A stretch of 64,000 nt of DNA from Monocercomonoides exilis (GCA_001643675.2 LSRY02000014.1:312501-376500), one strand, 5' to 3'; positions 1 to 10,575 are shown, counted from the first letter of the stretch. Numbers and translations are program-made. The notes: a model not told the origin generated them from the letters alone.

Positions 1-17
1 GAATTGTTTTCTTTTTT

Positions 18-3000
18 TCACACCGCTTTTAATGGAACATCAATGATAGTCAAAACGTTCTTGTCAGATGACAAGCAAGTTACTCTGTTTTCATCCAAAA
101 GAGTCAAAGATGAACAATTTGGATGAGACATTAACTTGAATTCTGAAGATAACAAATTTTGTTGATTCTCTTCGCTATCTTTTGATTCTGATAACTCTTC
201 AATTTTCTCTTCGTTTCTCAAAAAGTTAACTGATGAAGAAGATGATGAAGGAGAAAAGGTCGGAGTAGAAACTGATTGAGATGATGGGCGATAAATAAAC
301 TGGGAGGAATCCTTTTTAATTTTTATGGATTGTTTTTTCTGTTTTGCATGTTTCTTTTGCACATTTTCAGGAATTGTGCTTGAAGATGATGAGTCAGAAG
401 AATTTGCTGTGTTTGAGTTCTTTTTTATTGAATGTCTGAAAGATTCTGATGGTGGAGGTGGTGGAGGAGACAAAGAAGCAGAAGAAAAAGATGGATCTGG
501 TGAAGAAGAAGAAGAGGAAGAGGAAGAAGAGGAAGAGGAAGAAGAAGATGAGGAAGAAGAAGATGAGGAAGAAGAAGATGAGGAAGAAGAAGATGAGGAA
601 GAAAAAGATGAGGAAGATGAGGAAGAAGAGGAAGATGATGATGATGATGATGATGATGAAGAGGAAGAAGATGAAGTTGATGAAGCAGCAGAAGAAGGCC
701 ATGAAAATGGCTGCTTGGTTGCAGAGTCATCACAAAATGACGGCGAAGCCCATTCAACATCAACTGAACTTGAAGAGTCTTCCCATGAAGAAGAAGAGGA
801 AGAGGAAGAGGAGGAAGAAGAAGGCCATGAATAAGGCTGATGGGAAGCGGAGTTATCGCGAAATGAAGGCGATGCCCATTCAACTTCAACTGTCGAAGTT
901 TCTTTTGGTTTCTGTTTGGATATCGATTGCTTCTGATTTTTTTCATTCTGAGAGGATTTGCTGGACTTCTTGCTTTTTGGCAGATTGGACTTATCACAAG
1001 GAGAAGCTGATGCGTCTTTAGCAGACAAATATCGCATTGTAGTTAATGTCGACGATGATGATGATGAAGACGATGACGATAATGACAATGATATTGGTGA
1101 ATGTGAAGTCGGCAGAGATAGCAAAGAAGAGGAAGGATTTTCTATGCTCTTTGAGTCATCAGGTTGAGAAGCATTGTTTGATATTGTTTTCGCAGTTGTT
1201 GAACTGGTGGATTGTTTTGGTTTTTTCGAATCTTTCGAATCTTTCACTCCTTTTGATCCTTTTGATCCTTTTGGTTCTTTTTCTGCTTTTGAAACTTTTG
1301 ATTCCTTTGACTCTTTTGATTCTTTTAACCCTTTCTCAGCCTTTACTACTTTTGTATCACTTGATCCTTTAGAATCTTTCAACTCTTTTTGTTCTTTTTC
1401 TGCTTTTTCTGCTTTTGATCCTTTCGAATCGTCAGATTCTTTTGGCTCTTTCGGCTCTTTTGCAGCAGATGCCGATGTTTTGGGTGAATTGTCTGATTTT
1501 TTGTTTGTTTGTTTGTCAGACTGAACATGTGACAAAGGAGAAGGCACAGTCAATCTGTTTAAAGCAGATGAAGAAGCAGACTGTGGAGAGGACGATGAAA
1601 TTGTACTTGCAACTGTTTTCTTTGAAGTTTTAGTGGCTAAAGCATTTGAAAAAGTTGTTGAAAAAGATGAAGCAGATGAAGAAGGCCATGAAAATGGCTG
1701 CTTGGTTGCAGAGTCATCACAAAATGACGGAGAAGCCCATTCAACATCAACTGAACTTGAAGAGTCTTCCCATGAAGAAGAAGAAGAAGAAGGCCATGAA
1801 TAAGGATGATGGGAAGCGGAGTTATCGCGAAATGAAGGCGATGCCCATTCAACTTCAACTGTCGAAGTTTCTTTTGGTTTCTGTTTGGTTGCTGTCTGTT
1901 TTTGCGCTTTTTCATTTTTTGAATCCTTTTTTGGCTTCTCTTTCAACTTTTGGTTTTCTCTTTTGTTGAGAGATTTCGAAGATAAGCTCTTGTCAGTTGA
2001 GGTTGAGGAGGATGCAGCTGACGTCGATTCAGCTGTTTTATTCTGAGCAGAAGCTGAAGACGAGGAAGAAGCTGAAGATGGAGATAAAGATTGAGTTGCA
2101 GTCATTGCAGCTGATTTCGATTCTGATTGATTTGTTGAAGATGTTGGTATTTGACTATCTTTGCTCTCATCTTCTTCTGTCTTTTCACTTATTTTTGCCT
2201 TTTCTCTTGTCTGTTTTGCAGATGATTCATCATCGCTTGCAAGAGACAATTTTTCTGTTGATTTTTTGGGCGAAGATGACAAGTCTCCAGGTTGCTGTTT
2301 CTTGGACTTTTTTGGCTGGTTTGTCATCTTTTTAACGGAAGCACTCGAATTATTCATTGAAGATTTTTCCTGATTGGGCAGTTGCTTGTTCCGTGAATGC
2401 GATGCAGTTGTTGCAGAGGCAGAAAGCAGAGAAGAAGCAGATGCTGACGCTATTCCCATTTCATTGGATCGAGCTAATTTCAGCATGCCACTCGAACCAT
2501 TAGAACCTTTGAGCATGCATTCTTCAAGTAATATTTCCAGTTCTTTGTTTCTTTCTCTGATGGAATCGTAAAGCTCTTCATACTCTTCAATCAATTCGTA
2601 AGCATATTTCAGTTTATTCTCCAACCTTTCTTGCTCAGCAAGTCTCTCACGCAATTCGTTGTTGATCTGTCGGAGTTTGAATGCTTCTCTGTCTGCTTTG
2701 TTCTTCCGCATCAGCAGAACCTCAACAACATTTTTAATTTCACAAACATCACGAAGTGTTTCGTTTAAGAGGTCGTCACATTTTTCTTCTTTCTGATCTT
2801 TTCCCTCTGTTGTTTCTCCGTTTTCTTCCTCACTTTTTGAGCTTTTTTCTGCAAAATCCTGAGCACAATTAAATCCTTCAGTTTTCAATTTTCTTCCTGT
2901 TGCCAATCTCTCCGTCACACAAGGAAAAGCAAGAATATCGACTAAATCTGTTGAATCACCTGAAGAAGAGGAAAGAAGCATTTTGACAATTGTGATGATG

Positions 3001-3973
3001 CTTTTGTCAACAGACGGCGGGAATGCTTTCTCCAAAGATGCTTCGGTTATCTCTTCAAAAGATATGCCCAATTCTTGTGGTGATGAAGAATTCAATGAAC
3101 ACAGCTCAAACAAGACTTTTCCCAGCTGCCTAAGATCGGTCTCATGAGCCAACAATGAAACGGAAGATTCTGAAGATGAAGAGGCAGATGAAAAATTAGA
3201 AAGTTCTTCTGATGCCTCATTCGAATAAAAGCACAAAATTGATCCAAAATCAAAATCTGAATTAGTTATTGATTTCTTGATTTGGAATTCGCCTTTTTCA
3301 TAATTTGGTCAAAGAAAATGCGAATGAAACAACAGGGAAAACCAGATAAAATGAAGTCAATATTTACTGGTTGCACACCTAGTTTAACGTGCCCGTCAGG
3401 CATCATCACAATATTCTTCAAATTTATGTTTTGGTGTTTTAAATCTGCCTTAAAATATTCAAAAAGTGCAAGTATGAGATCAGTTATAATTATCCAAAGC
3501 TCCTAAGCAAGGGAAATTACAAAAATAAGTCATTGAACATCAAATTGAAAATTTGTAATGACTTTCAAAGCTCCAACCTCGTTTGTGTAAAAACGCTTTT
3601 CTTTTTTTCTCTGTTTCATATCGTTGTAAAGGCAAGCTCCGTTGCAGTATTCCATGGCAATGTACAATTCATCGTCATTAACAAAAAATGAATCATATAT
3701 TTTTAAAATGTGTGGGCTTCGAATTCGCTTGGCTTCGGAAAGTTTCCTTCTAACAAGTGTATTTTGGAAAAAGAGCACATTTTCCATATAAAAATGCTTT
3801 AGAATTCGCATTTTCTGGTTCTTTATTTTTAAAGCTTCATAGACAGCACATTCTTCAGAGGAACATAAAAACTTGATATTTGTGTCTAAAGGGATAAAAA
3901 AATTTCAACACATTTCACTCAAAATTCTGGATTATTAAATATTAACAAAATACACACATCCATTTATTTCCAT
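18..3973 (-). CDS. NEK-like pseudokinase with long Ser-rich tail (4 exons)
   Basis: I reconstruct four exons: 3973-3958, 3885-3578, 3502-3379 and 3256-18, joined by GT-AG introns of 72, 75 and 122 nt and giving about 1,228 aa. The joins are supported by kinase continuity: the Lys strand ALKIK, the hinge MEYCNGACLY, then GHVKL joined to DFDFG. The catalytic loop reads HQNINLKNIV where active kinases have HRDxKxxN, so the catalytic Asp is Asn and the following Lys is Asn. DFG is kept, and no APE motif is visible after it. I therefore infer a pseudokinase, closest in feel to NEK/SCYL types. After the kinase-like part (about 300 aa) come a coiled-coil stretch near residues 380-450 (ELRERLAEQERLENKL) and about 700 aa of Ser/Lys/Glu low complexity with an internal duplication. 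Substrate and role are unknown. The first exon is only 16 nt and is the least certain part. Confidence 0.78.
505..690 (-). repeat. Poly-serine microsatellite tract within the pseudokinase gene
   Basis: A GAA/GAG/GAT-rich run on the plus strand, read in the minus-strand gene as an almost pure Ser run of about 55 residues. Mixed Ser codons (TCT, TCC, TCA) suggest the homopolymer has been maintained at the protein level or has aged, rather than being a fresh trinucleotide expansion. Its composition keeps several other frames open here, and those are spurious. Confidence 0.85.
691..919 (-). repeat. Duplicated coding block, copy 1
   Basis: Nearly identical to 1678-1888 apart from the length of an internal poly-Ser stretch. 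It encodes two related units of the form VEWASPSF-x-D-x-SA-xxx-P-(Y/F)-SWPSS, so the gene carries four copies of this roughly 27-residue unit. The few base differences imply a recent duplication or ongoing conversion. Confidence 0.9.
1678..1888 (-). repeat. Duplicated coding block, copy 2
   Basis: Second copy of the block at 691-919, with a shorter Ser spacer between its two VEWASPSF units. It lies about 760 bp from the other copy, separated by a Lys/Glu/Ser-rich repeat region (plus strand about 1210-1470, repeated tttgatccttttga-like units). Confidence 0.9.
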
Positions 3974-4469
3974 TTTCGATATTTGTTGTTTATCCTTTAA
4001 TAAAAAATTAACATAGTGATCTAATATGTTATTTTTTTATTAAGTGCTCGATTTTCAAGTTTTAACTCATCTCATTTTATGAATCATTTTTGTGATTTTA
4101 CGAATAGTAATGTGTGTGTGATTCAAATGAATGTTAAAAAGAATAGAAATAATTGTCAAGTTCGTTTGAAATTTGAATTTTGTTTCTGTGAACAAAAATA
4201 TTCTTTAAAAACTATTTCCAAATTATTATTAAAGATTTCAAAAATAAAATATCATGTAATTTCCGATTTACGCTCGCATTCTTTCTATATTTATTAACAG
4301 AAAAAGTCAGTGAAAAGAAAAAATTTTACGAAAAATACAAAAAAAATATTTCATTATTTTGAAAAATTTCCAAAGAAAATTTTGAACTTCAAAAACTTGT
4401 CAAAATAAAGTATAATAATCGTATTTTAAATGCTTGTTAAGTTGAAATATTGCCCTCACATTTTATAAT

Positions 4470-4519
<50 letters not shown>

Positions 4520-4634
4520 TGAAAATTTGTTTGAAAAGTCTTTGATAAAATATTTGATCATGGAAATTTGAATCAAAATATGTTTGCCAATGGTTAATTT
4601 GCTGCCCATAATTTTTTGAAAAACAAAATTATTT
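3974..4634. other. AT-rich intergenic spacer upstream of the pseudokinase gene
   Basis: Very AT-rich DNA upstream of the pseudokinase start codon, probably holding its promoter. Apart from the T run listed separately I see no convincing exon, RNA gene or repeat. The short open frame at 4079-4297 has the composition of noncoding DNA. Confidence 0.5.
4471..4518. repeat. Homopolymer (T)48
   Basis: An uninterrupted run of 48 thymines. It may be a relic of a poly(A) tail from a retroposed transcript inserted in the minus orientation, or simple slippage. No adjacent processed gene copy is recognisable. Confidence 0.9.
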
Positions 4635-5201
4635 ATGGACAGGGTGATTCTATTTAATTTCATAATTTTTCTGTCAGAAATTTCGAATCAACAACTTGTC
4701 TCAAATTCCGAGAAATTTCTTGAATCTTTTTATGAAAGTCAGAAATTTTTTTCTCTGTATTTCGATGACAACATGCTTTTGACAGACAATAATTTAAAAG
4801 CATTTGTCTCTTCTTTTCAAAATTCTTTTGCAAATAACTGTGAATTAGTAAATAACACAAACCCCGAATACTTATATGATTTCAAAAATAATCACCCAAC
4901 CATTTTTTTGTAAGTCGAAAATGTTGAAATAACAGTTTTTTCTGAATTTCTCATTTATTGATCAGTTTTAATAGACAACTCTTCAAATTATTCCATGGAA
5001 TAAATAAAAACATGTCATCGTTGTTCCCTTGAATTAGTGTGTGCAGAAGAGAAATGGAGAGTGTGCATTGAAAAAATAGATAATAAAATGAGATGTTCAG
5101 TTAAAACAGAAAATATACACATTACGTTTTTCAAAAAGAAAAATGCATTAATGAAAATTTTTTTCGATAGTCATTTATGTATTATTTTCATTTTTTCCTG
5201 A
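4635..5201 (+). pseudogene. Decayed or intron-containing small gene of unknown family
   Basis: The open segment 4635-4913 has coding-like composition (for example KFLESFYESQKFFSLYFDDN) and ends at a perfect GTAAGT donor. The next good acceptor, near 4965, continues in frame into a piece reading NRQLFKLFHGI. About 25 bases further on the coding frame shifts by one near an A run, then reads CHRCSLELVCAEEKW and KIDNKMRCS up to a stop at 5199-5201. The second half has a clear relative at 54187-54330, so this was a real protein family. I cannot identify it. It may be a pseudogene with one frameshift, or a gene with a further small intron. Confidence 0.4.
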
Positions 5202-5833
5202 AAATTGAACAAAATGAACTTATCAAAAAAATAAAAGCATGACAAATTATAAAAAAAAATCAAACAAACCAACCATATTTATAAATCAAAATGAAATTTG
5301 TTTTGTTGTTGTCATTAAAATTTAAATATTTTTTGAAATTTCTTTTTTGTATCTGTTTCAAATTCGGAATTTTTGCATTGATTCAATATCGCAATTTTGA
5401 AAATAAGTTAATTGTCAAAATCTGTGTCTCTTGTGACATATCACATTTAAAGAATTTGAACAAATGACCTTGAAACTGATAATTTCGATCAGGAAAAAAG
5501 TTGATAATTGAACCGTTCTTAATAAAAATTATTTTTTGTTACAAAAATCATTTTGTTTTGATAAAACAATAATAAAATCAAAAGTCTTTGGAAATAAATT
5601 TAAATCTTCCAAATTTATTGACATTTCAGCAATGACGCTTTCAAAAAATGGTTTCGTTTTGATTCGAACACAATAACTTTTCCTTATCATTTAAAAATTT
5701 TGGAAATTTTTCTTTGGAGTACTCGTTTTTATTTATAATTTTTAAAAAAATTTTTTATATTGTTCTCATTATCGTTCCACAATTATTCTTTTGAATTCAA
5801 ATAAATGAATAAAAATTAAATGACATACTAATT
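5202..5833. other. AT-rich spacer left of DIRS element A
   Basis: No gene, RNA or repeat is recognisable. It is the left insertion flank of the retroelement. Confidence 0.5.
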
Positions 5834-5904
5834 TTCGCGGAGAAAAATCTATCTACAACACCTCTTTATTAAGGGAGTGAGCTCTGCATTATGGGCTCAG
5901 CCGG
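5834..5904 (+). repeat. DIRS element A, terminal inverted repeat (element 3' end)
   Basis: Bases 5851-5903 (53 nt) are the exact reverse complement of 10563-10615. Bases 5834-5850 form an outer extension specific to this end, repeated in inverted form inside the ICR. Confidence 0.95.
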
Positions 5905-6390
5905 TCACAAAAGTGATGTGTTCAAATGGATGAAGTGTTAAAATAACATTACAATAAATATATTCTGTGCCTAATGGCATACTGAGGCGTTGCAGGGATT
6001 GGCAATTGTCTTTGGCTCGGCTTGGGACGTAGTTTTGGCATTTTGTAAACGGCGCTCGATTTAGGCATCGGCAACAGCACACGGCTATCCGCATAGGCTC
6101 TTTGTATTGGCTAGCTGTTCACGTTCTTGGTATTCCTTTGGTGTGGCTTTATCTTTGGCTTGTTCTGTTGATTTCATCAATGATATCTGTGTTATTTTGA
6201 CTCAATTAATTTCATTGTATTTCTTTCTCCTTGAATATCTCTTCCATTATTCCAGGTTGTGAATTATTATTTAAAGGTCTTGGCTTGGGAAAATTACTGG
6301 AATGATTGGACCACGTCCGTTCGGTGGAACATAATTTATTTAAAACACGAAGTGTGAAGCGGAGGGAGGAGCTATGCTCTGGGAGGGAAA
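5905..6390 (-). other. Noncoding segment of DIRS element A between ICR and terminal repeat
   Basis: About 490 bp with no convincing coding frame; the short open frames are of random type. In element orientation it is the 3' untranslated part and may hold the polyadenylation signal. Confidence 0.6.
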
Positions 6391-6490
6391 AGAGGTGTTG
6401 TAGATAGATTTTTCTCCGCGAATTAAAGTACAAAGTACCTTAATTCTAGAGAAAAACCGTTATCTACAACACCTCTTTATTAAGGGAGTG
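6391..6490 (-). repeat. DIRS internal complementary region (ICR)
   Basis: 6391-6420 is the exact reverse complement of 5836-5865 (left outer end). 6424-6490 is the reverse complement of the right end from 10651 inward to about 10586. In the DIRS-1 model this block is the template that bridges the two ends when the circular intermediate forms. The stop codon of the recombinase frame (6464) falls inside it. Confidence 0.95.
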
Positions 6491-8316
6491 TTCATAGTTG
6501 GGCAAATCTTTGCATTTACATATTTCAGTGCGTATATCAGTCCTATCTGTCTCTGGTTCTCCTCTGGTAATTTCTGGTTCATTCCTCTTTGCAGTATTAT
6601 TGTCCTCTGGCTCTTCAACACTCGTTGGAAATATTATCGCTTGATTAGGCTGTGTCGCTGGAAAAGTTTGCTGCGATGGAAGATCTGGGGAAGGCGCTTG
6701 TGTAGAAAAAGGTTCGGCTGTTGAATCCGCGTGATTAAGTGGTTGAAGCGGAGGAAGACCAAACATTATGGTTGTTGTTTGCTGAGTGGCACAGAAGGGA
6801 ATGCCCTCTATCTGTTTTGAAATGCAGCTCTTCTCAACAACTGTGCTTTCATCTTGTTGGGAGCTATCTTCCTCTGAGGCAAGGAGTGCGCGGGCCATCC
6901 GGTTTGCCAGGTTCGCTTTGTAGTATGATCTGGACGGAGTGTGAGCAGTTGTTGATAGGCGTGCGTGTTTGGCGATGCACACCTCCGGGACACCACTTGA
7001 TGCTAGCTTGGATATCGATGCGTGCTTAATCGTATATGGTCTGTATTCGTCAGGAACTCCTGCTTTCCGCAAACCTATTCTAGCAAGCGTTCTTATCCCC
7101 TTTGCAGTTAACGGTGTATGGTGCGTTGTATTAAGAAGGAACGTATCTCTATTTTCATACGTTGCTTTGACTCTCTCCCAAAGGGTGTGAATAGCTCTTG
7201 CAGGACATATTCGTTTGTGAACCTCCTCCAGGCATGGAACAGTAATGTATTCCCTGGATCTGGAAGTCTTAAGTCTTGTGGATAGATAAATCGCATCACT
7301 TTCGAATATTGAGTTAGCCATTGATATCTGCTCAAGCTCATGGAATCGACATGAAGTGAACAGCATAACAAGCAAACTGCACTTCACAGTCAGGTCAAAA
7401 AAAGAAAGATACTCGTTCAGCCCGTAGTTCTCGTAATATGACAGCACGATGTCGGGGCTCCACATCTTTGTGTACGGCTTTCGATGGGTTTGGGAAAATG
7501 AAAACGATCTGAATATTGTGCTTATTAAACTAACTTTACTCAAGTCCTTACCATATACCGTCTTGGAAAAGAGTGAAATCGCTGACCGTGTAGCACACAG
7601 GCATGAATATTTACCACCTTTGTCTCTCATGGATAGTAGACAATTTGCACAATCCATTGACCATTCATCGAAATATTTCGGGAACGGCCCCAGTTTCAAC
7701 TCTTCCCATTCCCTGCTGAAGTGTGCAAAGCCAAATGTGTATTGATTCCATGTGGACTTTGCTATGCTCTCCTTCGTAACGGAAATGATCCTATCCGGGA
7801 CTCCGCAGATCCTGAGGCTTTTCCACCACCATTCTTCTCCAACTTCTCTTACCAATTGATTGTTACTGCCATGTATCCCCCGGGAGGCAGTGCTGCACCC
7901 GTTCTCCTCAGGCCTGCTCCCGGGATTAAAACCGCTTTCGAGTTCCTCCAAACGTAATGTTGAGACATCATCTCTTCCAGTAAGTTGCTCCATATCTGAT
8001 TCCTCCATGCCGGAAGAAGGATGATTGCTCTCGCTCTCTCTGCTTTTGCTTTCTTGAGACTCGGAAGAATCAACGGAATGGGAGGGTGAATGAGCATTGT
8101 GTTCCTTGTCCAATCTGCCGTGAGACCATCTTGAGCGAACGGACTTCCTGGACCATACCATATCTCCTTCCTCTTGTTTCCTTCGTTTGCGAAACCGTCT
8201 ATCTCTGCTATCACTCCGAGAGCCCTCTCCGCTTCCTTCAGACATTGACTCCTTATCATATAATCTCCTGCGGCCTCCAACCTGGACAATGCGTCTGCGG
8301 TTGTGTTTTTCTCCCC
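6464..8316 (-). CDS. Tyrosine recombinase of DIRS element A
   Basis: The recombinase proper begins near 7880 (REVGEEWWWKSL), overlapping the end of the RT frame in the -1 frame, and stops at 6464 inside the ICR. Visible catalytic-type blocks are SCRFHELEQIS (first Arg), RLKTS (hairpin Lys), IKHASISKL (His block) and RSYYK (Tyr nucleophile). The Arg expected three residues after the His is Ile here and also in element B. About 150 polar residues follow the catalytic domain. The enzyme would join circular element DNA to target DNA. The frame is open up to the indel near 8316, where it fuses artificially to the RT frame. Confidence 0.82.
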
Positions 8317-9808
8317 CTGGAATGTGGATTGCTGTCATCGTCAATTTCATCGACTGACATGTGGCCTTGATCTTTCTCAATAACGGCAGGAGGTTGGGTC
8401 CCGCACCCCACCTGTTGATGTTGAACACTACACTGGTGTTGTCGGAACGGAGAAGGATCTTGCACACATGGTTGTGAGTGATTTGTGATGAAAAATTGTT
8501 GAGAGCCAATAAAACTGCAAGGAGCTCCTTGAAATTGGATGTTTGGAGCCTTGTGATGTTGCTGAACTGTTTGTGAAAGTGAAATCTCTCTCCTCCAACT
8601 GCCAAGGTCGCTCCGCAAGCCCAAGGGGAAGCATCTGTCGTTAATATGGCGTCGGGCTTCGAGAAGTCCACCAGTTCTCTGATGTAATTCTCCTTGAGCC
8701 TTTGAATCCAGATGTCCAATTGTCTTTTTATGCTGCTGTTCAAGAGAACCGCTCCTTCCCAGCCATCTTTCTTGACCTGCTTGTTCAGTAAATGGTACAT
8801 TTTGTTCATGTATAAAGAGGCGTCTTTGTACACGAACCGTGCGGCGCTGAGCTGACCTATGAATGAAGCGAAGTCTCTCGTTTTTGCAAAGCTGCTCTTC
8901 CTCACCCTCTTCATCCATTTGATACACTCTTTCCTCAGTTCCCTGCGTCTCTGTTGTTCCATTGAGACAACCATCCGGCTCGTATTCCACGTCCATCCGA
9001 GATAGTTGAAGTTCTTCTTGGGGAAGAACTCGCTCTTCTCCCTGTTGATGATTAAGCCCAACTGTTGAAACCACTCGACAATTTCTTGTGTTGCCAACTT
9101 CAGCTTGACTTGATCTGGATCCAGCAATAGGACATCGTCCAAGTAGGAAATGCACCTCACCTTCCATCTTCTTCGGATTTCTTGCGAAACTTTTCTCATG
9201 ACTTTCGTGAAAATTCTCGGTGCGTCTTTGAATCCGAAGGGCATGCCTTTGAACCCGTAGAATCTCTCTTCGAACTTGAAGGCTAGGAATGGGGTGAATT
9301 CCTTGTGAACTGGGATCAGGAAATAAGCCTGAGATAGATCTAGTGAGGTTGCGAAATCTCCCTTTTGGATCAGTCTCTCCACAGTGCGATGGTCTTCCAT
9401 TTTGAAATGAATATCTTTCAGTGCGGAATTGAGTGCACGGCAATCGAGGATTTGACGGAACTTCCCTGTCTTTTTCTTTATGAAAAATATGTTGTTCAAG
9501 CAACAGACCTCTCCTTCTTGTAACTGTGTTAATATATCTGTCCTGAGTCCTTCTTGAATCCATTCTGAACAAGCCTCTTTTTCCTCTGTGCCACCCAGGA
9601 AGCCTTTGCCTTTCATCTTTTCCTGTTTCAACCTGTCCCTTGCAGCTCTCCCCTTCCAAATCGGTCTTATCCCGTCTTTTATCCAATTGGTCACTCCGAT
9701 CTTCTTCCATTCCTCGGCAAAGGCTTGGGTGCGGCCCCCTACTTTCTCCGAAAAAAATTGCTTCTTGATGCTGCACGTGTTGATCTTCCAGTTCCCGAGC
9801 TTGTAGAT
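7849..9808 (-). CDS. Reverse transcriptase-RNase H of DIRS element A (frameshifted)
   Basis: The frame opens at 9808 inside Gag and has no ATG at its head. RT motifs run in order: KFRQILDCRALN, DLSQAYFLIPV, GMPFGFKDAPRIF and the catalytic YLDDVLLL. RNase H follows with TTDAS, KELLA and RSDN. The last RNase H Asp (ADALSR) and the DIRS-specific domain after it (GPGSPFAQDG, HPPIPLILP) are in a different frame, reached by removing one base of the C run at 8313-8317. In this copy the uncorrected frame runs on into the recombinase frame instead. Element B has the same region intact in one frame, which proves the break. I call it a damaged copy, or a homopolymer sequencing error. Confidence 0.88.
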
Positions 9809-10575
9809 CTAGATTTCCATGAACCAATTCTCCTTGTTCTTTGTGACAAGTGTGAAGCAGAGCTTCCCTGTCTCCGCTCTGTTCTGGCCTGCAACATTGG
9901 CTTAATCCTCTCCAGCTGCTCTGTGGTCAATAACGGATCATCCTTTTCTTCTTGAAGTGTTTTGGCGGCCTTGAAACCGAATCTGGCTTGAATGCGCATG
10001 TGGCGAGCCGCTTGGAGAGCTGCGACTGTAAGCATCATTGCATCTTCCTGGTGTTGTTGTGCTTCTTCTGTTGTCCCTCGTGTTGCCATCAACATCGCTT
10101 TCAAAGCGGGCATTAATAAAGATTCCACATTATACGCTCCTTCGTCTAAAGCATCGGAGAACCAACTTTGCGATCGCGAATGTGGATGAGTCGTAGCAGG
10201 CAGGAACTGGGGGACCGATAAGGATTCGTAATCTCGTAATGTCTGGAGTAGATCTCCTTGATCAACACGATAAGCAAATATTGTACTCTGCAAGTTTTCT
10301 CCAAAGTATAATTTAGCTGCCTCTAATAGAGGTTGTGTTGGGGAATGAGGCAAGCCAACTGAACTAGTTGATGTTGAGGTTGTCGAGGTTGTTGAGGACA
10401 TAGCTGACATGGCTGGGAATTGGGATCCTGGGGCCTCTGTTGTTGGAATGGAGATGGGAGGCGCCATTCCCATACCGCCTGTAGGTCCGCTTTGCGGGAA
10501 TATCCCGCTCAGTCCCGACGCAGGTCCTTCCAACAAAGTTGTCATCTTTCGAATTTTGTGATCGGCTGAGCCCAT
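9739..10575 (-). CDS. Gag-like protein of DIRS element A
   Basis: A 278-aa frame whose ATG lies within the terminal repeat. The N-terminal third is Gly/Pro/Ser/Thr-rich, the middle is helical, and the C-terminus is basic (SRSNFFRRK). It aligns with the Gag of element B around the shared core RIQARFGF, followed in both by a charged stretch and DPLLT or SPLLT. By position it is the structural protein that packages element RNA. No zinc knuckle is visible. The RT frame overlaps its last 70 nt in the -1 frame, and a T7 run (plus 9751-9757) lies just before the stop. Confidence 0.85.
   Translation of the reverse strand: MGSADHKIRKMTTLLEGPASGLSGIFPQSGPTGGMGMAPPISIPTTEAPGSQFPAMSAMSSTTSTTSTSTSSVGLPHSPTQPLLEAAKLYFGENLQSTIFAYRVDQGDLLQTLRDYESLSVPQFLPATTHPHSRSQSWFSDALDEGAYNVESLLMPALKAMLMATRGTTEEAQQHQEDAMMLTVAALQAARHMRIQARFGFKAAKTLQEEKDDPLLTTEQLERIKPMLQARTERRQGSSASHLSQRTRRIGSWKSRSTSSGTGRSTRAASRSNFFRRK
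9751..9757 (-). promoter_or_regulatory. Candidate -1 frameshift site (T7) between Gag and RT
   Basis: On the coding strand the Gag frame reads AAT TTT TTT CGG, so T_TTT_TTT is a legal slippery heptamer four codons before the Gag stop. A -1 slip enters the RT frame directly, which has no ATG before its conserved start (GGRTQAFAEEW). I have not checked for a downstream pseudoknot. Termination-reinitiation is an alternative. Confidence 0.45.

Noticed and set aside
325-2571. Several plus-strand and alternate minus-strand open frames, some Glu-rich or Leu-rich
   Set aside because: They are readings of the Ser-codon repeats of the pseudokinase gene in other frames. Simple repeats keep all frames open.
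6464-9694. A natural RT-RNase H-recombinase fusion protein in element A
   Set aside because: Element B keeps the two in different frames, and RNase H homology in A continues in another frame after the C run, so the fusion is a product of an indel.
8256-9827. 523-codon frame overlapping RT of element A as a separate gene
   Set aside because: It is the RT sequence read one base off, and the only support for it is the same openness in element B. Treated as an overlap observation, not a gene.
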